The notes: generated from the letters alone by a model not told the origin. 64,000 nucleotides of DNA from Litchfieldia stipae (GCF_014837155.1 NZ_JACYHA010000004.1:62001-126000); one strand, 5' to 3'; shown: positions 35,585 to 48,170, numbered from the stretch's first letter. A program made the numbers and translations.

Positions 35585-36364
35585 ATGATTTCAGAAAAGA
35601 ATAATACTTCAATCCAATCTGTTGAAAGAGCTTTATCCATTTTAGAATTATTAAAGGTTGAAAGGAGTGGTTTAGGAATTACAGACATTGCTAAGCAATT
35701 AAAGGTTTCCAAAAGCACTGCACATCGACTGATAACTTCTCTGTCCAACTTCGGTTATGTGAAGAAAGACCAAGTGACAGAGAAATATATCCTTAGCTTA
35801 AAATTGTTAGAATTAGGAGATTCAGTTCTACAATCTCTTGATATAAGATCTATTGCATCACCTCATCTAAAAGACCTCGCACATGAATTAGAAGAAACTG
35901 TTCACCTTGTCTTCCTAGAAAACTCAGAAATAGTCTACATAGATAAAATAGAAAGTCCACAAACCATACGAATGTATTCGAGAATAGGAAAAAGAGCACC
36001 CGTTCATTGTACAGGTGTAGGGAAAGCAATTTTAGCTTATTTAGATCCTTCAGAAATAGATACAATCATTATGGAAAAAGGACTAAAAAAGTTTACTGAC
36101 TACACCCATATAACGAGAGAAAGCCTTTTAAATGAATTACGTAATATAAGAAATAATCGGTATTCTGTTGATGAACAAGAGCATGAATTAGGAATCCGTT
36201 GTGTGGCAGCACCAATCTTTGATCATTCAAATAAGGTAGTTGCCGGGATAAGTGTTGCTGCACCTATTTATCGTTTGGAATTAACAAAGGTGGAGCTTTA
36301 TGCTGAAAAGATAACAAATTGTGCTCGAAACATTTCAAAGGAATTAGGGAATCAAGCCATATAA
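35585..36364 (+). CDS. IclR-family regulator of the galactoside/galactonate operon
   Basis: 259 residues. N-terminal winged helix: VERALSILELLK, then LGITDIAKQLKVSKSTAHRL as helix-turn-helix, then GYVKKDQVTEKYILSLKLL. The C-terminal IclR effector domain has VFLENSEIVYIDKIES, VHCTGVGKAILAYL, and GIRCVAAPIFDHSNKVVAGI. GGTGGTAACCT-like RBS. It precedes a sugar ABC transporter, GH2 beta-galactosidase and KDPGal pathway genes, so 2-keto-3-deoxygalactonate or a related acid is a plausible effector, as for KdgR-type IclR proteins. This is inference. Confidence 0.9.
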   Translation: MISEKNNTSIQSVERALSILELLKVERSGLGITDIAKQLKVSKSTAHRLITSLSNFGYVKKDQVTEKYILSLKLLELGDSVLQSLDIRSIASPHLKDLAHELEETVHLVFLENSEIVYIDKIESPQTIRMYSRIGKRAPVHCTGVGKAILAYLDPSEIDTIIMEKGLKKFTDYTHITRESLLNELRNIRNNRYSVDEQEHELGIRCVAAPIFDHSNKVVAGISVAAPIYRLELTKVELYAEKITNCARNISKELGNQAI

Positions 36365-36428
36365 AAATATTCTAGGTTACTTAGTCATTTAAAAGAATCA
36401 TAGTACCTAACATATATATTCAACTAAA

Positions 36429-36442
36429 TGAAAACGCTTTAC
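36429..36442 (+). promoter_or_regulatory. cre (CcpA) site before the galactoside ABC operon
   Basis: TGAAAACGCTTTAC, close to the cre consensus, about 125 bp before the binding-protein gene. Confidence 0.7.
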
Positions 36443-36569
36443 TTTATTTAATTCTTATTCTTGGTATCCACATATTCATATAAATACTCTTGGTGGAAAA
36501 TGGAGGTGAGATGAAAGACGAAGTACGTTTGTTTTTTTAATACAATCAAATTAAATGGGGGAAATTGTA

Positions 36570-37889
36570 ATGAAAAAACGTTTGTTGTCTATCTTCTTAG
36601 TTAGTGTTTTGCTTATCTCAATTCTAAGTGCTTGTTCTGGTGGGCAATCATCTTCCGGTGATTTAGCCGAGTTAGAGAAAGAGGCGCCAGAGGGTGAATT
36701 ATCAGGAGAAATTAAAGTGGCAAGCTGGAATGTTGCTGCAGATGCGCTAACTGAAACAGCCAAGAAATTTATGGAAGAGCATCCGAATACAAAGGTTACT
36801 GTTGAGTATGTTACAAGTGACTATAGCAGTATTACACCTCCCTTGACTTCTGGAAAGGGTGCACCAGACGTCATGCAAATCCAACAGCGTGATTTTGCAA
36901 ACTTCTTAGATGTATTTGAAGGTCAGTTTGTTAGTATGTCTAATCGTTTAGAAGGTAGAGAATCAGAATTTGCAGAGGTGGCTCTAAATCTAGTAAAAGA
37001 TAAAGACGGAAACATTATGGGATTGCCATGGGACATTGGACCTGTAGCTGTATACTACCGCAAAGACTTCTTTGAAAATGCTGGCGTTGACCCAGAATCC
37101 ATTAAAACATGGGATCAATATATTGAAGCAGCTAAAAAAATCCAAGAAGCAAATGCTGGAGTAAATATGTTTGCACTTGGTTTAAGCTCTGATGATATTG
37201 CTGAAATCTATCGTATGTTATTAAATCAGCTAGGTGGTCATTATTACACTGAAGATGGAAAGATTGATTTTACAGATGAAGCTAGTATTCAAGCAGCAGA
37301 AATGTTTAAGCGTTTTGTAGATGAAGGTTTAGTCATTGATGCACCAACTTGGGATGATCGAATTCGTGCATTTGTAAATAGTCAAAATGCATCGGTTGTT
37401 TTCCCTGTGTGGTATGCGGGAACAATTAAGACTCAAGCTGCCGACCAAAAAGGTTTATGGGGACTAATGCCAATGCCTGGATTCACTGAAGGTGGACCAA
37501 ATCAATCACATTCTGGTGGATCTACTCTGGCAATCTCATCTCAATCAGAAAATAAAGAATTAGCTTGGAGATTCATTGAATACAGTTTGATGACAAATGA
37601 AGGTCAGGATGTTCAAATGGAGTACGGATTATTCCCTGCTTGGTTACCTTACCATGAAACTGAAAACTTCAAGCAAGTAGATGAGTACTTTGACCTTGCT
37701 CTATCAGAGTTCTTTGGTAATCTTTCAGCTGACATTCCGACAATTGATTATGGCTCACATTTCCTTGATGTGAATGGAGCAATCGTTGAGGCTTTAGGTG
37801 AAATTTTGGATGGCAAGGATATTGTCGAAGCCTTTGAAGCAGCAGAAGAAAAGGCAGCCAGAGATACTGGCTTAGAAATTAGTGAATAA
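36570..37889 (+). CDS. Sugar ABC transporter substrate-binding lipoprotein
   Basis: 439 residues, extracellular solute-binding protein family 1. Lipoprotein signal with lipobox LSAC (Cys22) followed by SGGQSSSG. The mature protein starts with GEIKVASWN and has LPWDIGPVAVYYRKDFF, typical of oligosaccharide binders. I choose the ATG at 36570 (GGGGGAAA upstream) over one five codons earlier because the signal peptide starts there. First gene of an ABC import system with the next two permeases. No ATPase gene is present; MsmX-type shared ATPases usually serve such systems in Bacillus. Substrate probably a beta-galactoside or aldonate-containing oligosaccharide (context). Confidence 0.88.
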   Translation: MKKRLLSIFLVSVLLISILSACSGGQSSSGDLAELEKEAPEGELSGEIKVASWNVAADALTETAKKFMEEHPNTKVTVEYVTSDYSSITPPLTSGKGAPDVMQIQQRDFANFLDVFEGQFVSMSNRLEGRESEFAEVALNLVKDKDGNIMGLPWDIGPVAVYYRKDFFENAGVDPESIKTWDQYIEAAKKIQEANAGVNMFALGLSSDDIAEIYRMLLNQLGGHYYTEDGKIDFTDEASIQAAEMFKRFVDEGLVIDAPTWDDRIRAFVNSQNASVVFPVWYAGTIKTQAADQKGLWGLMPMPGFTEGGPNQSHSGGSTLAISSQSENKELAWRFIEYSLMTNEGQDVQMEYGLFPAWLPYHETENFKQVDEYFDLALSEFFGNLSADIPTIDYGSHFLDVNGAIVEALGEILDGKDIVEAFEAAEEKAARDTGLEISE

Positions 37890-37934
37890 CTGTATTTAGT
37901 TAGGTCTAAAGTGGCTAGGACACTTTGTTAGAGA

Positions 37935-37988
37935 GGATGTTTTCAAAAATAGTTGTGTGTTAGATATTAATATCCTACGAAAACAGCC
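37935..37988 (+). repeat. Short deletion derivative of the MITE-like family
   Basis: Begins GGATGTTTTCAAAAATAG and ends CCTACGAAAACAGCC. Only about 25 bp of each end remain, without the core. It lies between the binding-protein and first permease genes. Confidence 0.6.
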
Positions 37989-38048
37989 TATATAGATAAC
38001 TAAGACTGTGTCCTGGAACTTTAGAATCAATGTCTTGGAGGTGGAACA

Positions 38049-38981
38049 GTGGCTTCGATTAAACAGGAGAAAAATACAGAGCAAAAGTTTGAAGATATCA
38101 CCCTAAATAAGAAAAAGAAATTTCAAATCCTAGATTTAAGTCCTTATGTCTTTATCTCACCATTTTTTATCCTTTTTGCTATTTTCATGTTATACCCACT
38201 GATTTATTCCTTGATTTTAAGTTTTAGTAAATGGAGAGCTGGGGTAACAACATTTGTTGGTTTGGAGAATTATAAGATTCTATTAACAGATCCATTATTC
38301 TGGAAATCTCTGAGTACAACAGGAATCATCTTACTTGTTCAGGTTCCTGTTATGTTGATTTTCGCAACAGTCATTGCCTCTGTGATTAACTCAGATATGT
38401 TGAAATTCAAAGGAGCCATAAGATTAGGGTTCTTTCTTCCAGCTTTAATTGATTTAGTGACGTATGCTTTAGTATTTTCACTCATCTTTAATGAACACTA
38501 TGGAATGATTAATCAGTTATTAAATGCACTTGGTTTAGGCTCAGTGAAATGGTTCTCAGATGGTACTTGGGCTAAGGTATTAATTATGATTGCTGTTACA
38601 TGGAGATGGACTGGATATAACGCAATCATCATTCTTTCTGGACTTCAATCTGTTCCAAAAGATTTATACGAATCTGCAAGTATCGATGGGGCTAGTAAGT
38701 TAACTAGTTTCTTTAAAATAACAATCCCAATGTTAAAGCCTGTTATTCTATTTTGTGCGATTTTATCAACGATTGGCACGTTGCAACTATTCGCAGAACC
38801 ATTCGTGTTAACTGGAGGGGGACCGCGTAATGAGACGCAAACGGTTATCCTTTACTTATATGATAAAGCGTTTGGATCATTCAATTTCGGGTTAGCTTCA
38901 GCAGGTGCATATATTGTTACAAGTATTATTGCGATATTATCTTATTTCCAAATTAAACTTTCAAAAGGAGGGGAAATCTAG
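38049..38981 (+). CDS. Sugar ABC transporter permease (MalF type)
   Basis: 310 residues, about six helices after a charged N-terminal tail. Contains the ATPase-contact EAA loop: YESASIDGASKLTSFFKITI (EAA---G motif). RBS GGAGGTGG before a GTG start. Its stop overlaps the next permease start by one base. Works with the binding protein upstream. Confidence 0.9.
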   Translation: MASIKQEKNTEQKFEDITLNKKKKFQILDLSPYVFISPFFILFAIFMLYPLIYSLILSFSKWRAGVTTFVGLENYKILLTDPLFWKSLSTTGIILLVQVPVMLIFATVIASVINSDMLKFKGAIRLGFFLPALIDLVTYALVFSLIFNEHYGMINQLLNALGLGSVKWFSDGTWAKVLIMIAVTWRWTGYNAIIILSGLQSVPKDLYESASIDGASKLTSFFKITIPMLKPVILFCAILSTIGTLQLFAEPFVLTGGGPRNETQTVILYLYDKAFGSFNFGLASAGAYIVTSIIAILSYFQIKLSKGGEI

Positions 38982-39811
38982 TGAATCAAAGACGGCAATT
39001 TAATAAATTATTAATTTACATCTTTGCACTAATTGGGGTTACTATTTCTGTCTTTCCGTTTTATTGGATGTTTACAGCATCGACATTACAGGAATCCCAA
39101 ATTTTCAAAATCCCTCCGACCTTGATTCCAAGTACCAATTTCTTTACAAATCTAAGTAATCTGGCGAGTGGTTGGCCATTATGGAAGGCTCTATTTAATA
39201 GTTTACTTGTATCAGGTATTACGACGGTTACGACCATTTTTTTCTCAGCATTGGCTGGATATGCCTTTGCCAAATATAAGTTTAAAGGGCGTGAACCATT
39301 ATTTTTTTCTGTTTTATTAATTATGATGGTTCCAACTCAGGTGATGTTAGTACCAATGTTCATTATCATGATGAACTTCAATTGGATTGATACGTATTTT
39401 GCCTTGATTATTCCTTATCTTGTGACACCATTTGGTGTGTTCCTGATGAGGCAGCAAATGTTAGCATTCCCTGATGATTTAATTGAAGCTGCAAGAATAG
39501 ATGGCTGTAGAGATTTCGGTATTTTCTTTCGGATTGTCCTACCAGTCATGAAGCCAGCTTGTGCTGCACTAGGAATTGTTACCTTTATGCAACAATGGGG
39601 GAACTTCATCTGGCCATTAGTAGCCGTTAGTTCAAAAGAAATGTACACATTACCATTGATGTTATCGATGATGGTTCAGCCAGGCCAGGTCGTTCAATAT
39701 GGGCAAGTGATGGTGGCAGCGGTTATTGGATTAATTCCGATGCTATTACTATTCCTATTCTTTCAAAAACACTTTGTATCTGGCGTATTTGGAGGCTCTG
39801 TTAAAGGGTAA
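38981..39811 (+). CDS. Sugar ABC transporter permease (MalG type)
   Basis: 276 residues, six helices, EAA loop IEAARIDGCRDFGIFFRIVL. GTG start with AAAGGAGGGG upstream; overlaps the preceding gene by one base (TAGTG). Ends with the family tail FVSGVFGGSVKG. Partner of the MalF-type permease. Confidence 0.9.
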   Translation: MNQRRQFNKLLIYIFALIGVTISVFPFYWMFTASTLQESQIFKIPPTLIPSTNFFTNLSNLASGWPLWKALFNSLLVSGITTVTTIFFSALAGYAFAKYKFKGREPLFFSVLLIMMVPTQVMLVPMFIIMMNFNWIDTYFALIIPYLVTPFGVFLMRQQMLAFPDDLIEAARIDGCRDFGIFFRIVLPVMKPACAALGIVTFMQQWGNFIWPLVAVSSKEMYTLPLMLSMMVQPGQVVQYGQVMVAAVIGLIPMLLLFLFFQKHFVSGVFGGSVKG

Positions 39812-39846
39812 AGTTGTGTTCTTTCAATATCATTCATTTGAACTAG

Positions 39847-43050
<3,204 letters not shown>

Positions 43051-43056
43051 GACGAA

Positions 43057-43222
43057 GGCTGTTTTCTCAAAGTTTGTTGTTTTTTTGAGGCGAATTAATT
43101 GAGAATAGATTTCTAGCAGACTGAATACACACGGAGACTCCCGTGGGACTAGTAGGCTCCCACAGGGCGCGGAGTGTATTCAGGCTGCGGTATCAAAAGC
43201 AACAATCTATACGAAAACAGCC
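43057..43222 (+). mobile_element. MITE-like element, copy B, between lacZ and eda
   Basis: 166 bp, ends GGCTGTTTTCTCAAAG and ACGAAAACAGCC, core nearly identical to copy A. It starts six bases after the lacZ stop and ends 31 bases before the eda ATG. No flanking duplication is visible. An apparent N-terminal extension of eda is merely this element read through. Confidence 0.9.
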
Positions 43223-43253
43223 TTTACAAAAAACGTTTGAAGAAAGGAACAGT

Positions 43254-43898
43254 ATGAACTCAACTTTAGAAAAAATTCATTCTGAAAAGATTATATCGAT
43301 TATCCGTAGTCAATCGGTGGATGAGTTGGAGGCTGTTGTTCATTCATTATACGAGGGTGGAATTCGAGTAGTAGAAGTCACAATGAATACCCCCGGTGCT
43401 CTAAAAGGAATTGAAATGATTCGAAAGAAATTTCCAGACATGAAAGTTGGTGCAGGGACCGTGTTGGACGAAGAAACAGCACGAATGTGTATTTTATCTG
43501 GTGCTTCATTTCTTCTATCCCCTATCCTACATAAAGGTTCACTTACTTTGGCAAATCGTTATCATGTTCCATTGATCCCAGGCGTACTTACACCGACTGA
43601 AATCGTTCAAGCGTATGAACTTGGCGCTCAAGTAGTGAAAATATTCCCAATTAGTTCTCTTGGTCCACAATATGTGAAGGACATAAAAGGACCGTTACCT
43701 CATGTGAATCTCATTCCAGTTGGTGGAGTGAACATTGATAATATAAGTGCATATTTAGATGTGGATTGTTTTGCTCTTGGTTTAGGTTCATCATTGGTAA
43801 GTAATGACCTTATAAAAGAAAAGCGGTTTGCTGAGATCACGGAACGAGCGAAAAAAGTAACCAAGATAGTCACCGAAATAAAAGAGACGAAAGGCTGA
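43254..43898 (+). CDS. eda: KDPG/KDPGal aldolase
   Basis: 214-residue class I aldolase splitting 2-keto-3-deoxy-6-phospho-galactonate (or gluconate) to pyruvate and glyceraldehyde-3-P. Catalytic Glu region VVEVTMNTPGAL, GAGTVLDEETA, SPILHKG, Schiff-base Lys in AQVVKIFPISSLGP and PVGGVNIDNI. The start at 43254 has GAAAGGAAC upstream and matches family length; the 37 codons upstream belong to the MITE-like element. Context with dgoK and dgoD indicates the galactonate route. Confidence 0.92.
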   Translation: MNSTLEKIHSEKIISIIRSQSVDELEAVVHSLYEGGIRVVEVTMNTPGALKGIEMIRKKFPDMKVGAGTVLDEETARMCILSGASFLLSPILHKGSLTLANRYHVPLIPGVLTPTEIVQAYELGAQVVKIFPISSLGPQYVKDIKGPLPHVNLIPVGGVNIDNISAYLDVDCFALGLGSSLVSNDLIKEKRFAEITERAKKVTKIVTEIKETKG

Positions 43899-43929
43899 AA
43901 ACAAAATTCAAATACGAGTGGTGAAAAAT

Positions 43930-44931
43930 ATGTATTATATCGCAATTGATTCAGGTACTACGAACTCTCGTATAAGACTGGTAGATGAAGAGAACAATAG
44001 AATCTTAGATGTTATTAAGAAATCCGTCGGAGTGAAAAATTCAGCAATAGATGGAAATACAATGGCTCTAGAATCAAAGCTCGCAGAAGGTCTTCAAGAA
44101 ATTATTCGGAGGAATCAATGTGAGATTCATCATATTCGCTATATCATTGCGTCTGGCATGATTACTTCAAATTTAGGGCTTTGTGAAGTACCCCATGTAG
44201 AAGGACCATCTCGAATTTCAGACTTTGCCAAAGCTGCTACTGTGAAAACCATGCAAAGCTTTTTAAATATCCCTTGTATTTTTGTCCCAGGAATGAAGAA
44301 TCAGATTGAGCCCGTTAACCAAGAGCATTACAAACATATTCACCAATATGATGTCATGCGTGGGGAAGAAGTGGAGACATTTGGATTACTACGATTATTA
44401 AATTTAAAAGGCAATGGCTTTATGATTTTGCCTGGGTCTCATACAAAATGTGTCGCAGTTGAAAATGGGGAAATCTCGTCTGTACTCTCAACACTTAGTG
44501 GTGAAATTCTACAAGCAATCAGTCAGAATACAATCTTAACTAGCTCCTTAAATTGCGGATTAATTACCAGTATTGCTAAAAAGCCCCTTATTGCTGGTTA
44601 CAAAGCCAGCGTTAAATTTGGATTATCAAGATCACTTTACCATATAAGATTATTACACCTTTTTGATGAAATGAATGAAAATGAGCGAGCTAATTATTTT
44701 GTTGGAGCCGTTCTTGCTTCTGATATCAATGCGATGATGGAAATGTATAAGCTCAATGGTATCGATTGGATTGTAATAGGTGGCGAGAATAAATTAAGAA
44801 AAGCATTTTGTGAGATTTTTTCTTATCTCAATTTCACAAATATTATAGAAACAACAGATGAACAAGCAGAACAATCTACTGTTATTGGTTCAAGGGTCAT
44901 TGGAGATATGGTGGAGCTAAACGTTGGATAA
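43930..44931 (+). CDS. dgoK: 2-dehydro-3-deoxygalactonokinase
   Basis: 333 residues, DgoK family: AIDSGTTNSRIRLVDE phosphate loop, YIIASGMITSNLGL, MRGEEVETFGLL, LPGSHTKCV, and WIVIGGENKLRKAF near the C terminus. Phosphorylates 2-keto-3-deoxygalactonate. I take the ATG at 43930 with GTGGTG six bases upstream; the GTG four codons earlier is possible. Located between eda and dgoD with short gaps. Confidence 0.9.
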   Translation: MYYIAIDSGTTNSRIRLVDEENNRILDVIKKSVGVKNSAIDGNTMALESKLAEGLQEIIRRNQCEIHHIRYIIASGMITSNLGLCEVPHVEGPSRISDFAKAATVKTMQSFLNIPCIFVPGMKNQIEPVNQEHYKHIHQYDVMRGEEVETFGLLRLLNLKGNGFMILPGSHTKCVAVENGEISSVLSTLSGEILQAISQNTILTSSLNCGLITSIAKKPLIAGYKASVKFGLSRSLYHIRLLHLFDEMNENERANYFVGAVLASDINAMMEMYKLNGIDWIVIGGENKLRKAFCEIFSYLNFTNIIETTDEQAEQSTVIGSRVIGDMVELNVG

Positions 44932-44961
44932 ATGAAATGTTGACGGAGGCGAAATAAAACC

Positions 44962-46110
44962 GTGAAGATTACCAGTTTAGAGTGTTTTATTGTACAGCCA
45001 AGGTGGTTGTTTTTAAAAATAGAAACAGATGAAGGCATCGTTGGTTGGGGTGAACCTATTATTGAAGGCAAGGCACATACAGTGAAGGCTGCGGTTGAAG
45101 AGCTTGGAGAGCAATTAATTGGTAAAGACCCAATGCGAATTGAAGATCATTGGCAATTAATGTACCGCTCGGGATTTTACCGGGGTGGACCAATCTTAAT
45201 GAGTGCGATAGCAGGGATTGATCAAGCATTATGGGATATTAAAGGAAAGTATTTTAATGCTCCGATTTATGAATTATTAGGAGGATCCTGTCGCGATTCT
45301 GTCCGAGTATATTCTTGGATTGGTGGAGATCGACCGAGTGATGTGGAAAAAGCTGCTGAAGAAAAAGTAAATGCTGGATTTACAGCTGTTAAAATGAATG
45401 CGACTGAGGAGCTACAGTACATTGATTCCTATAAGAAAATTGATGATGTCCTTGAAAGAGTGGCAGCCATACGTGAATATGTAGGTAAAGATATCGGGAT
45501 CGGTATTGATTTTCATGGAAGAGTTCATAAACCAATGGCAAAAATACTGGCAAAAGAACTTGAACAATTTCGTCCGATGTTTATCGAAGAACCAGTTTTA
45601 CCTGAAAATAATGAAGCATTACGCGAGATTTCACAAGCAACAACGATTCCTATTGCGACTGGTGAGCGAATGTTTTCAAGGTGGGATTTCAAAAATCTGC
45701 TAGCAAGCGGCTATGTTGATATTATTCAGCCTGACTTGTCACATGCAGGTGGAATTACTGAGTGTAAAAAAATCTTCGCAATGGCAGAGGCATATGATAT
45801 TGCCGTCGCACCACATTGTCCATTAGGGCCGATTGCACTAGCAGCATGTCTTCAAGTTGACGCAACTGCTCATAATGCATTTATCCAAGAACAAAGTCTT
45901 GGGATTCATTACAATGAAGGAAATGATTTACTGGATTATCTTGAAGATTCAAGTGTATTTGATTACAAGGACGGCTTTGTTGAAATACCTAATGGACCAG
46001 GGCTTGGTATTGCAATTAATGAAGAGTATGTAAGAAAACAGGCTGAAATCGGCCATAAGTGGAAAAATCCTATCTGGAGACATAAGGATGGAACGATTGC
46101 TGAATGGTAG
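44962..46110 (+). CDS. dgoD: D-galactonate dehydratase (enolase superfamily)
   Basis: 382 residues, the same length as E. coli DgoD. Mandelate-racemase/enolase fold: capping-domain [20 protein letters not shown] and [20 protein letters not shown]. Metal and catalytic residues in [11 protein letters not shown] (Asp, His), [10 protein letters not shown] (Glu), [12 protein letters not shown] (Glu), DLSHAGGI and [13 protein letters not shown] (His). Dehydrates D-galactonate to 2-keto-3-deoxygalactonate. GTG start after GGAGGCG. Last gene of the lacZ-eda-dgoK-dgoD run, closed by a terminator. Confidence 0.92.
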   Translation: MKITSLECFIVQPRWLFLKIETDEGIVGWGEPIIEGKAHTVKAAVEELGEQLIGKDPMRIEDHWQLMYRSGFYRGGPILMSAIAGIDQALWDIKGKYFNAPIYELLGGSCRDSVRVYSWIGGDRPSDVEKAAEEKVNAGFTAVKMNATEELQYIDSYKKIDDVLERVAAIREYVGKDIGIGIDFHGRVHKPMAKILAKELEQFRPMFIEEPVLPENNEALREISQATTIPIATGERMFSRWDFKNLLASGYVDIIQPDLSHAGGITECKKIFAMAEAYDIAVAPHCPLGPIALAACLQVDATAHNAFIQEQSLGIHYNEGNDLLDYLEDSSVFDYKDGFVEIPNGPGLGIAINEEYVRKQAEIGHKWKNPIWRHKDGTIAEW

Positions 46111-46125
46111 TTTCCATTGAACTTG

Positions 46126-46159
46126 AACGATTACATGATTAGTAATCGTTTCTTTTTTT
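46126..46159 (+). terminator. Intrinsic terminator after dgoD
   Basis: AACGATTAC (46126-46134), 7-nt loop, GTAATCGTT (46142-46150), then a T-rich run. Confidence 0.9.
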
Positions 46160-46257
46160 GTAAATTGTAAGCGATTCCCGTAGTGATTTAAATATGGTAT
46201 AGTAGGTATAGATTCTAAGACTATTATATTTTAACTCTTGTAAAAGGATTTGATTTA

Positions 46258-46896
46258 ATGAAAAAGAAACTGAGTGAAATCTTAGCACCAATGAGCTTTT
46301 CAGAAAAAAGGGCGTATTTATGGGAGTACTATAAAATTCATCTTCTTGTCTCTATTGTCATCATTGCTTTGATTATTGCTACAGCTACTAGTTTTGGGGA
46401 TAAAAAGGATGTTGTACTAAATCTTGTAGTGATGGGTGAGTCAGTAGATTCATTAAGTCTTGAATCACTGAAAGAAACAATGAATAGTGAACTATTAACA
46501 GAAGATGAAAGCAAGGATTACACTGTTTCAGTACGTTCAATCCAATATTCCAGTGGACAAATGGACATGCACTCATCAGTTGGACTTCAGAAAATGGCAG
46601 CTGAGGTAGCAACGAAGTCGATTGATATTTTTGTTGTTGAAAAAGCATTGTTTGAACAATTAAATAATGATGGACAGCTGTTACCATTTGAAGAAATATC
46701 GGGTATTGATTTGTCTAGCTTCAATGAAAGTGAGTTGTATTCATCAGCTTTAAAAGAAGATCAGGTGATTGGATTTAATCCAGCTGGTATGAAAATATTC
46801 GAGAATGTCATTTATAACGATGACTTTGTCTTATGTATTCCCGGTAATACAGAAAATCTTCAGAGAATCTCTCAGTTTTTTGAAATCATATCGTGA
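46258..46896 (+). CDS. Membrane-anchored protein of unknown function, 212 aa
   Basis: Not recognised. A cytoplasmic N terminus with KKKLSEILAPMSFSEKRAYL, then one membrane helix (about residues 28-46), then an extracytoplasmic domain of about 165 residues that ends abruptly. The outer domain alternates strands and helices (VVLNLVVMGESVDSL, IDIFVVEKALFEQL, IGFNPAGMKIF), reminiscent of a small piece of a substrate-binding protein, but this is only an impression. It has its own promoter-like region and terminators on both sides, so it is monocistronic between the galactonate and galactan loci. RBS AAAGGATTTG is modest. Confidence 0.75.
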   Translation: MKKKLSEILAPMSFSEKRAYLWEYYKIHLLVSIVIIALIIATATSFGDKKDVVLNLVVMGESVDSLSLESLKETMNSELLTEDESKDYTVSVRSIQYSSGQMDMHSSVGLQKMAAEVATKSIDIFVVEKALFEQLNNDGQLLPFEEISGIDLSSFNESELYSSALKEDQVIGFNPAGMKIFENVIYNDDFVLCIPGNTENLQRISQFFEIIS

Positions 46897-46902
46897 ACAC
46901 CG

Positions 46903-46942
46903 ACATGTAGAGAATGGTTTATCTTCTCTACATGTTTTTTTA
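46903..46942 (+). terminator. Intrinsic terminator before ganR
   Basis: ACATGTAGAGAA (46903-46914) pairs with TTCTCTACATGT (46924-46935), followed by a T-run. Confidence 0.92.
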
Positions 46943-46974
46943 TGTAAAGGTGAAATATTAATGGAAGGGAGAAC

Positions 46975-47021
46975 TTGACATTTTTCGAATATGAAGTAAA
47001 ATTTAGTAAAAAGTTTTACTA
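46975..47021 (+). promoter_or_regulatory. ganR promoter overlapped by a GanR-type operator
   Basis: TTGACA (46975-46980), 16-nt spacer, TAAAAT (46997-47002). Immediately downstream TAGTAAAAAGTTTTACTA (47004-47021) is an almost perfect palindrome. The same sequence, inverted, recurs upstream of ganS at 48056-48071. Confidence 0.8.
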
Positions 47022-47047
47022 TATTGAGATAAACGGAGGTATCGAGA

Positions 47048-48040
47048 GTGGCGACAATTAAAGATATTGCAGAGAAAGCTGGTTATTCGATTTCTACAGT
47101 TTCTCGGGTACTAAATAATGACCAAAGCCTATCAGTCCCCGATGAGACTAGAGAAAAAATATACGAAGTAGCAGAAAAGTTAAATTATCGCAAAAAAACA
47201 GTTAGGCTATTAGTAAAAAATATAGCTTTTCTATATTGGCTATCTGATATTGAGGAATTAGAAGATGTCTATTTTAAAACAATGAGAATCGAAATTGAGA
47301 AGTTGGCAAGATTATATAATATTGAACTGATTACCTATAAAATTTCAAATGGGATTCATCAAATTCCGGATAACATTGAGGGCTTTATTGCAGTAGGAAC
47401 ATTTTCCGATGAAGAGTTAGCTCATTTAAGAGGGATTACTTCTAATGGAGTATTTATTGATTCATCACCTGATCCTAATCATTATGATTCAGTCAGACCA
47501 GATTTGACACAAATCACGCGAAAGACGGTGGACTTTTTAACGGAAAAAGGACATGAAGAGATTGGATTAATAGGTGGTACATTTCATAACCCTAATACAG
47601 AAGAAGATGAAATGGATTTACGAGAATTAGTATTTAGAAGTTATATGGAAGAAAAAGGATTGTTGAAGGAGGCGTATATCTTTTCTCATAGAGGGTTTTC
47701 AGTGGAGAATGGCTATTATTTGATGAAGAAAGCGATTAAAGAATTAGGTGGTCAGTTACCTACAGCCTTCTTTGTTGCCGCAGACCCAATTGCAGTTGGT
47801 TGTCTTCAAGCATTAAATGAAGAGGGAATCGCGATTCCGAACAGAGTGAGCATCATCAGTATTAATAATATAAGTGTAACTAAATATGTTTCTCCTCCCC
47901 TCACTACTTTTCACATTGATATTAGGGAACTATGTAAAAATGCGATAGAGCTATTACTTGAACAGGTTGTGGAGAAACGCAAATTAATCAAAACACTTTA
48001 TTTAGGCTCTGAACTTGTGATAAGAAAGAGCACAAACTAG
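47048..48040 (+). CDS. ganR: LacI-family repressor of galactan utilisation
   Basis: 330 residues. LacI helix-turn-helix at the N terminus (TIKDIAEKAGYSISTVSRVL) with the hinge KLNYRKKTV, then a periplasmic-binding-protein-like core (GFIAVGTFSDEELAHL, GHEEIGLIGGTF, FFVAADPIAVGCLQAL, PPLTTFHIDIRELC). Gene order with ganSPQAB matches B. subtilis GanR (LacR), which releases DNA on binding galactobiose. GGAGGTATCGAGA precedes a GTG start. Autoregulation is suggested by the operator over its own promoter. Confidence 0.9.
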   Translation: MATIKDIAEKAGYSISTVSRVLNNDQSLSVPDETREKIYEVAEKLNYRKKTVRLLVKNIAFLYWLSDIEELEDVYFKTMRIEIEKLARLYNIELITYKISNGIHQIPDNIEGFIAVGTFSDEELAHLRGITSNGVFIDSSPDPNHYDSVRPDLTQITRKTVDFLTEKGHEEIGLIGGTFHNPNTEEDEMDLRELVFRSYMEEKGLLKEAYIFSHRGFSVENGYYLMKKAIKELGGQLPTAFFVAADPIAVGCLQALNEEGIAIPNRVSIISINNISVTKYVSPPLTTFHIDIRELCKNAIELLLEQVVEKRKLIKTLYLGSELVIRKSTN

Positions 48041-48055
48041 CGTTGTAACATTTTC

Positions 48056-48118
48056 GTAAAACTTTTTACTAACTTAGGTGAAAAAGTTGTTTACACGTTT
48101 TCTTTAAGGTGATATATT
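48056..48118 (+). promoter_or_regulatory. ganS promoter with GanR-type operators
   Basis: GTAAAACTTTTTACTA (48056-48071) is the inverted copy of the ganR operator. A weaker inverted sequence, GTGAAAAAGTTGTTTACAC (48078-48096), covers the -35 box. TTTACA (48090-48095), 17-nt spacer, TATATT (48113-48118). Confidence 0.75.
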
Positions 48119-48125
48119 ATATTTA

Positions 48126-48170
48126 TCAAAGCGCTTTCACATTTCGACAAAAAATTAAAGCGCTTTTAAT
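48126..48170 (+). promoter_or_regulatory. Tandem cre (CcpA) sites in the ganS leader
   Basis: TCAAAGCGCTTTCAC (48126-48140) is a near-perfect cre. ATTAAAGCGCTTTTAAT (48154-48170) is a second. Their starts are 28 bp apart, just downstream of the promoter, placing CcpA as a roadblock. Confidence 0.85.

Noticed and set aside
43143-43253. 37-codon N-terminal extension of eda
   Set aside because: It is read from the MITE-like element; family length and RBS fit the ATG at 43254.
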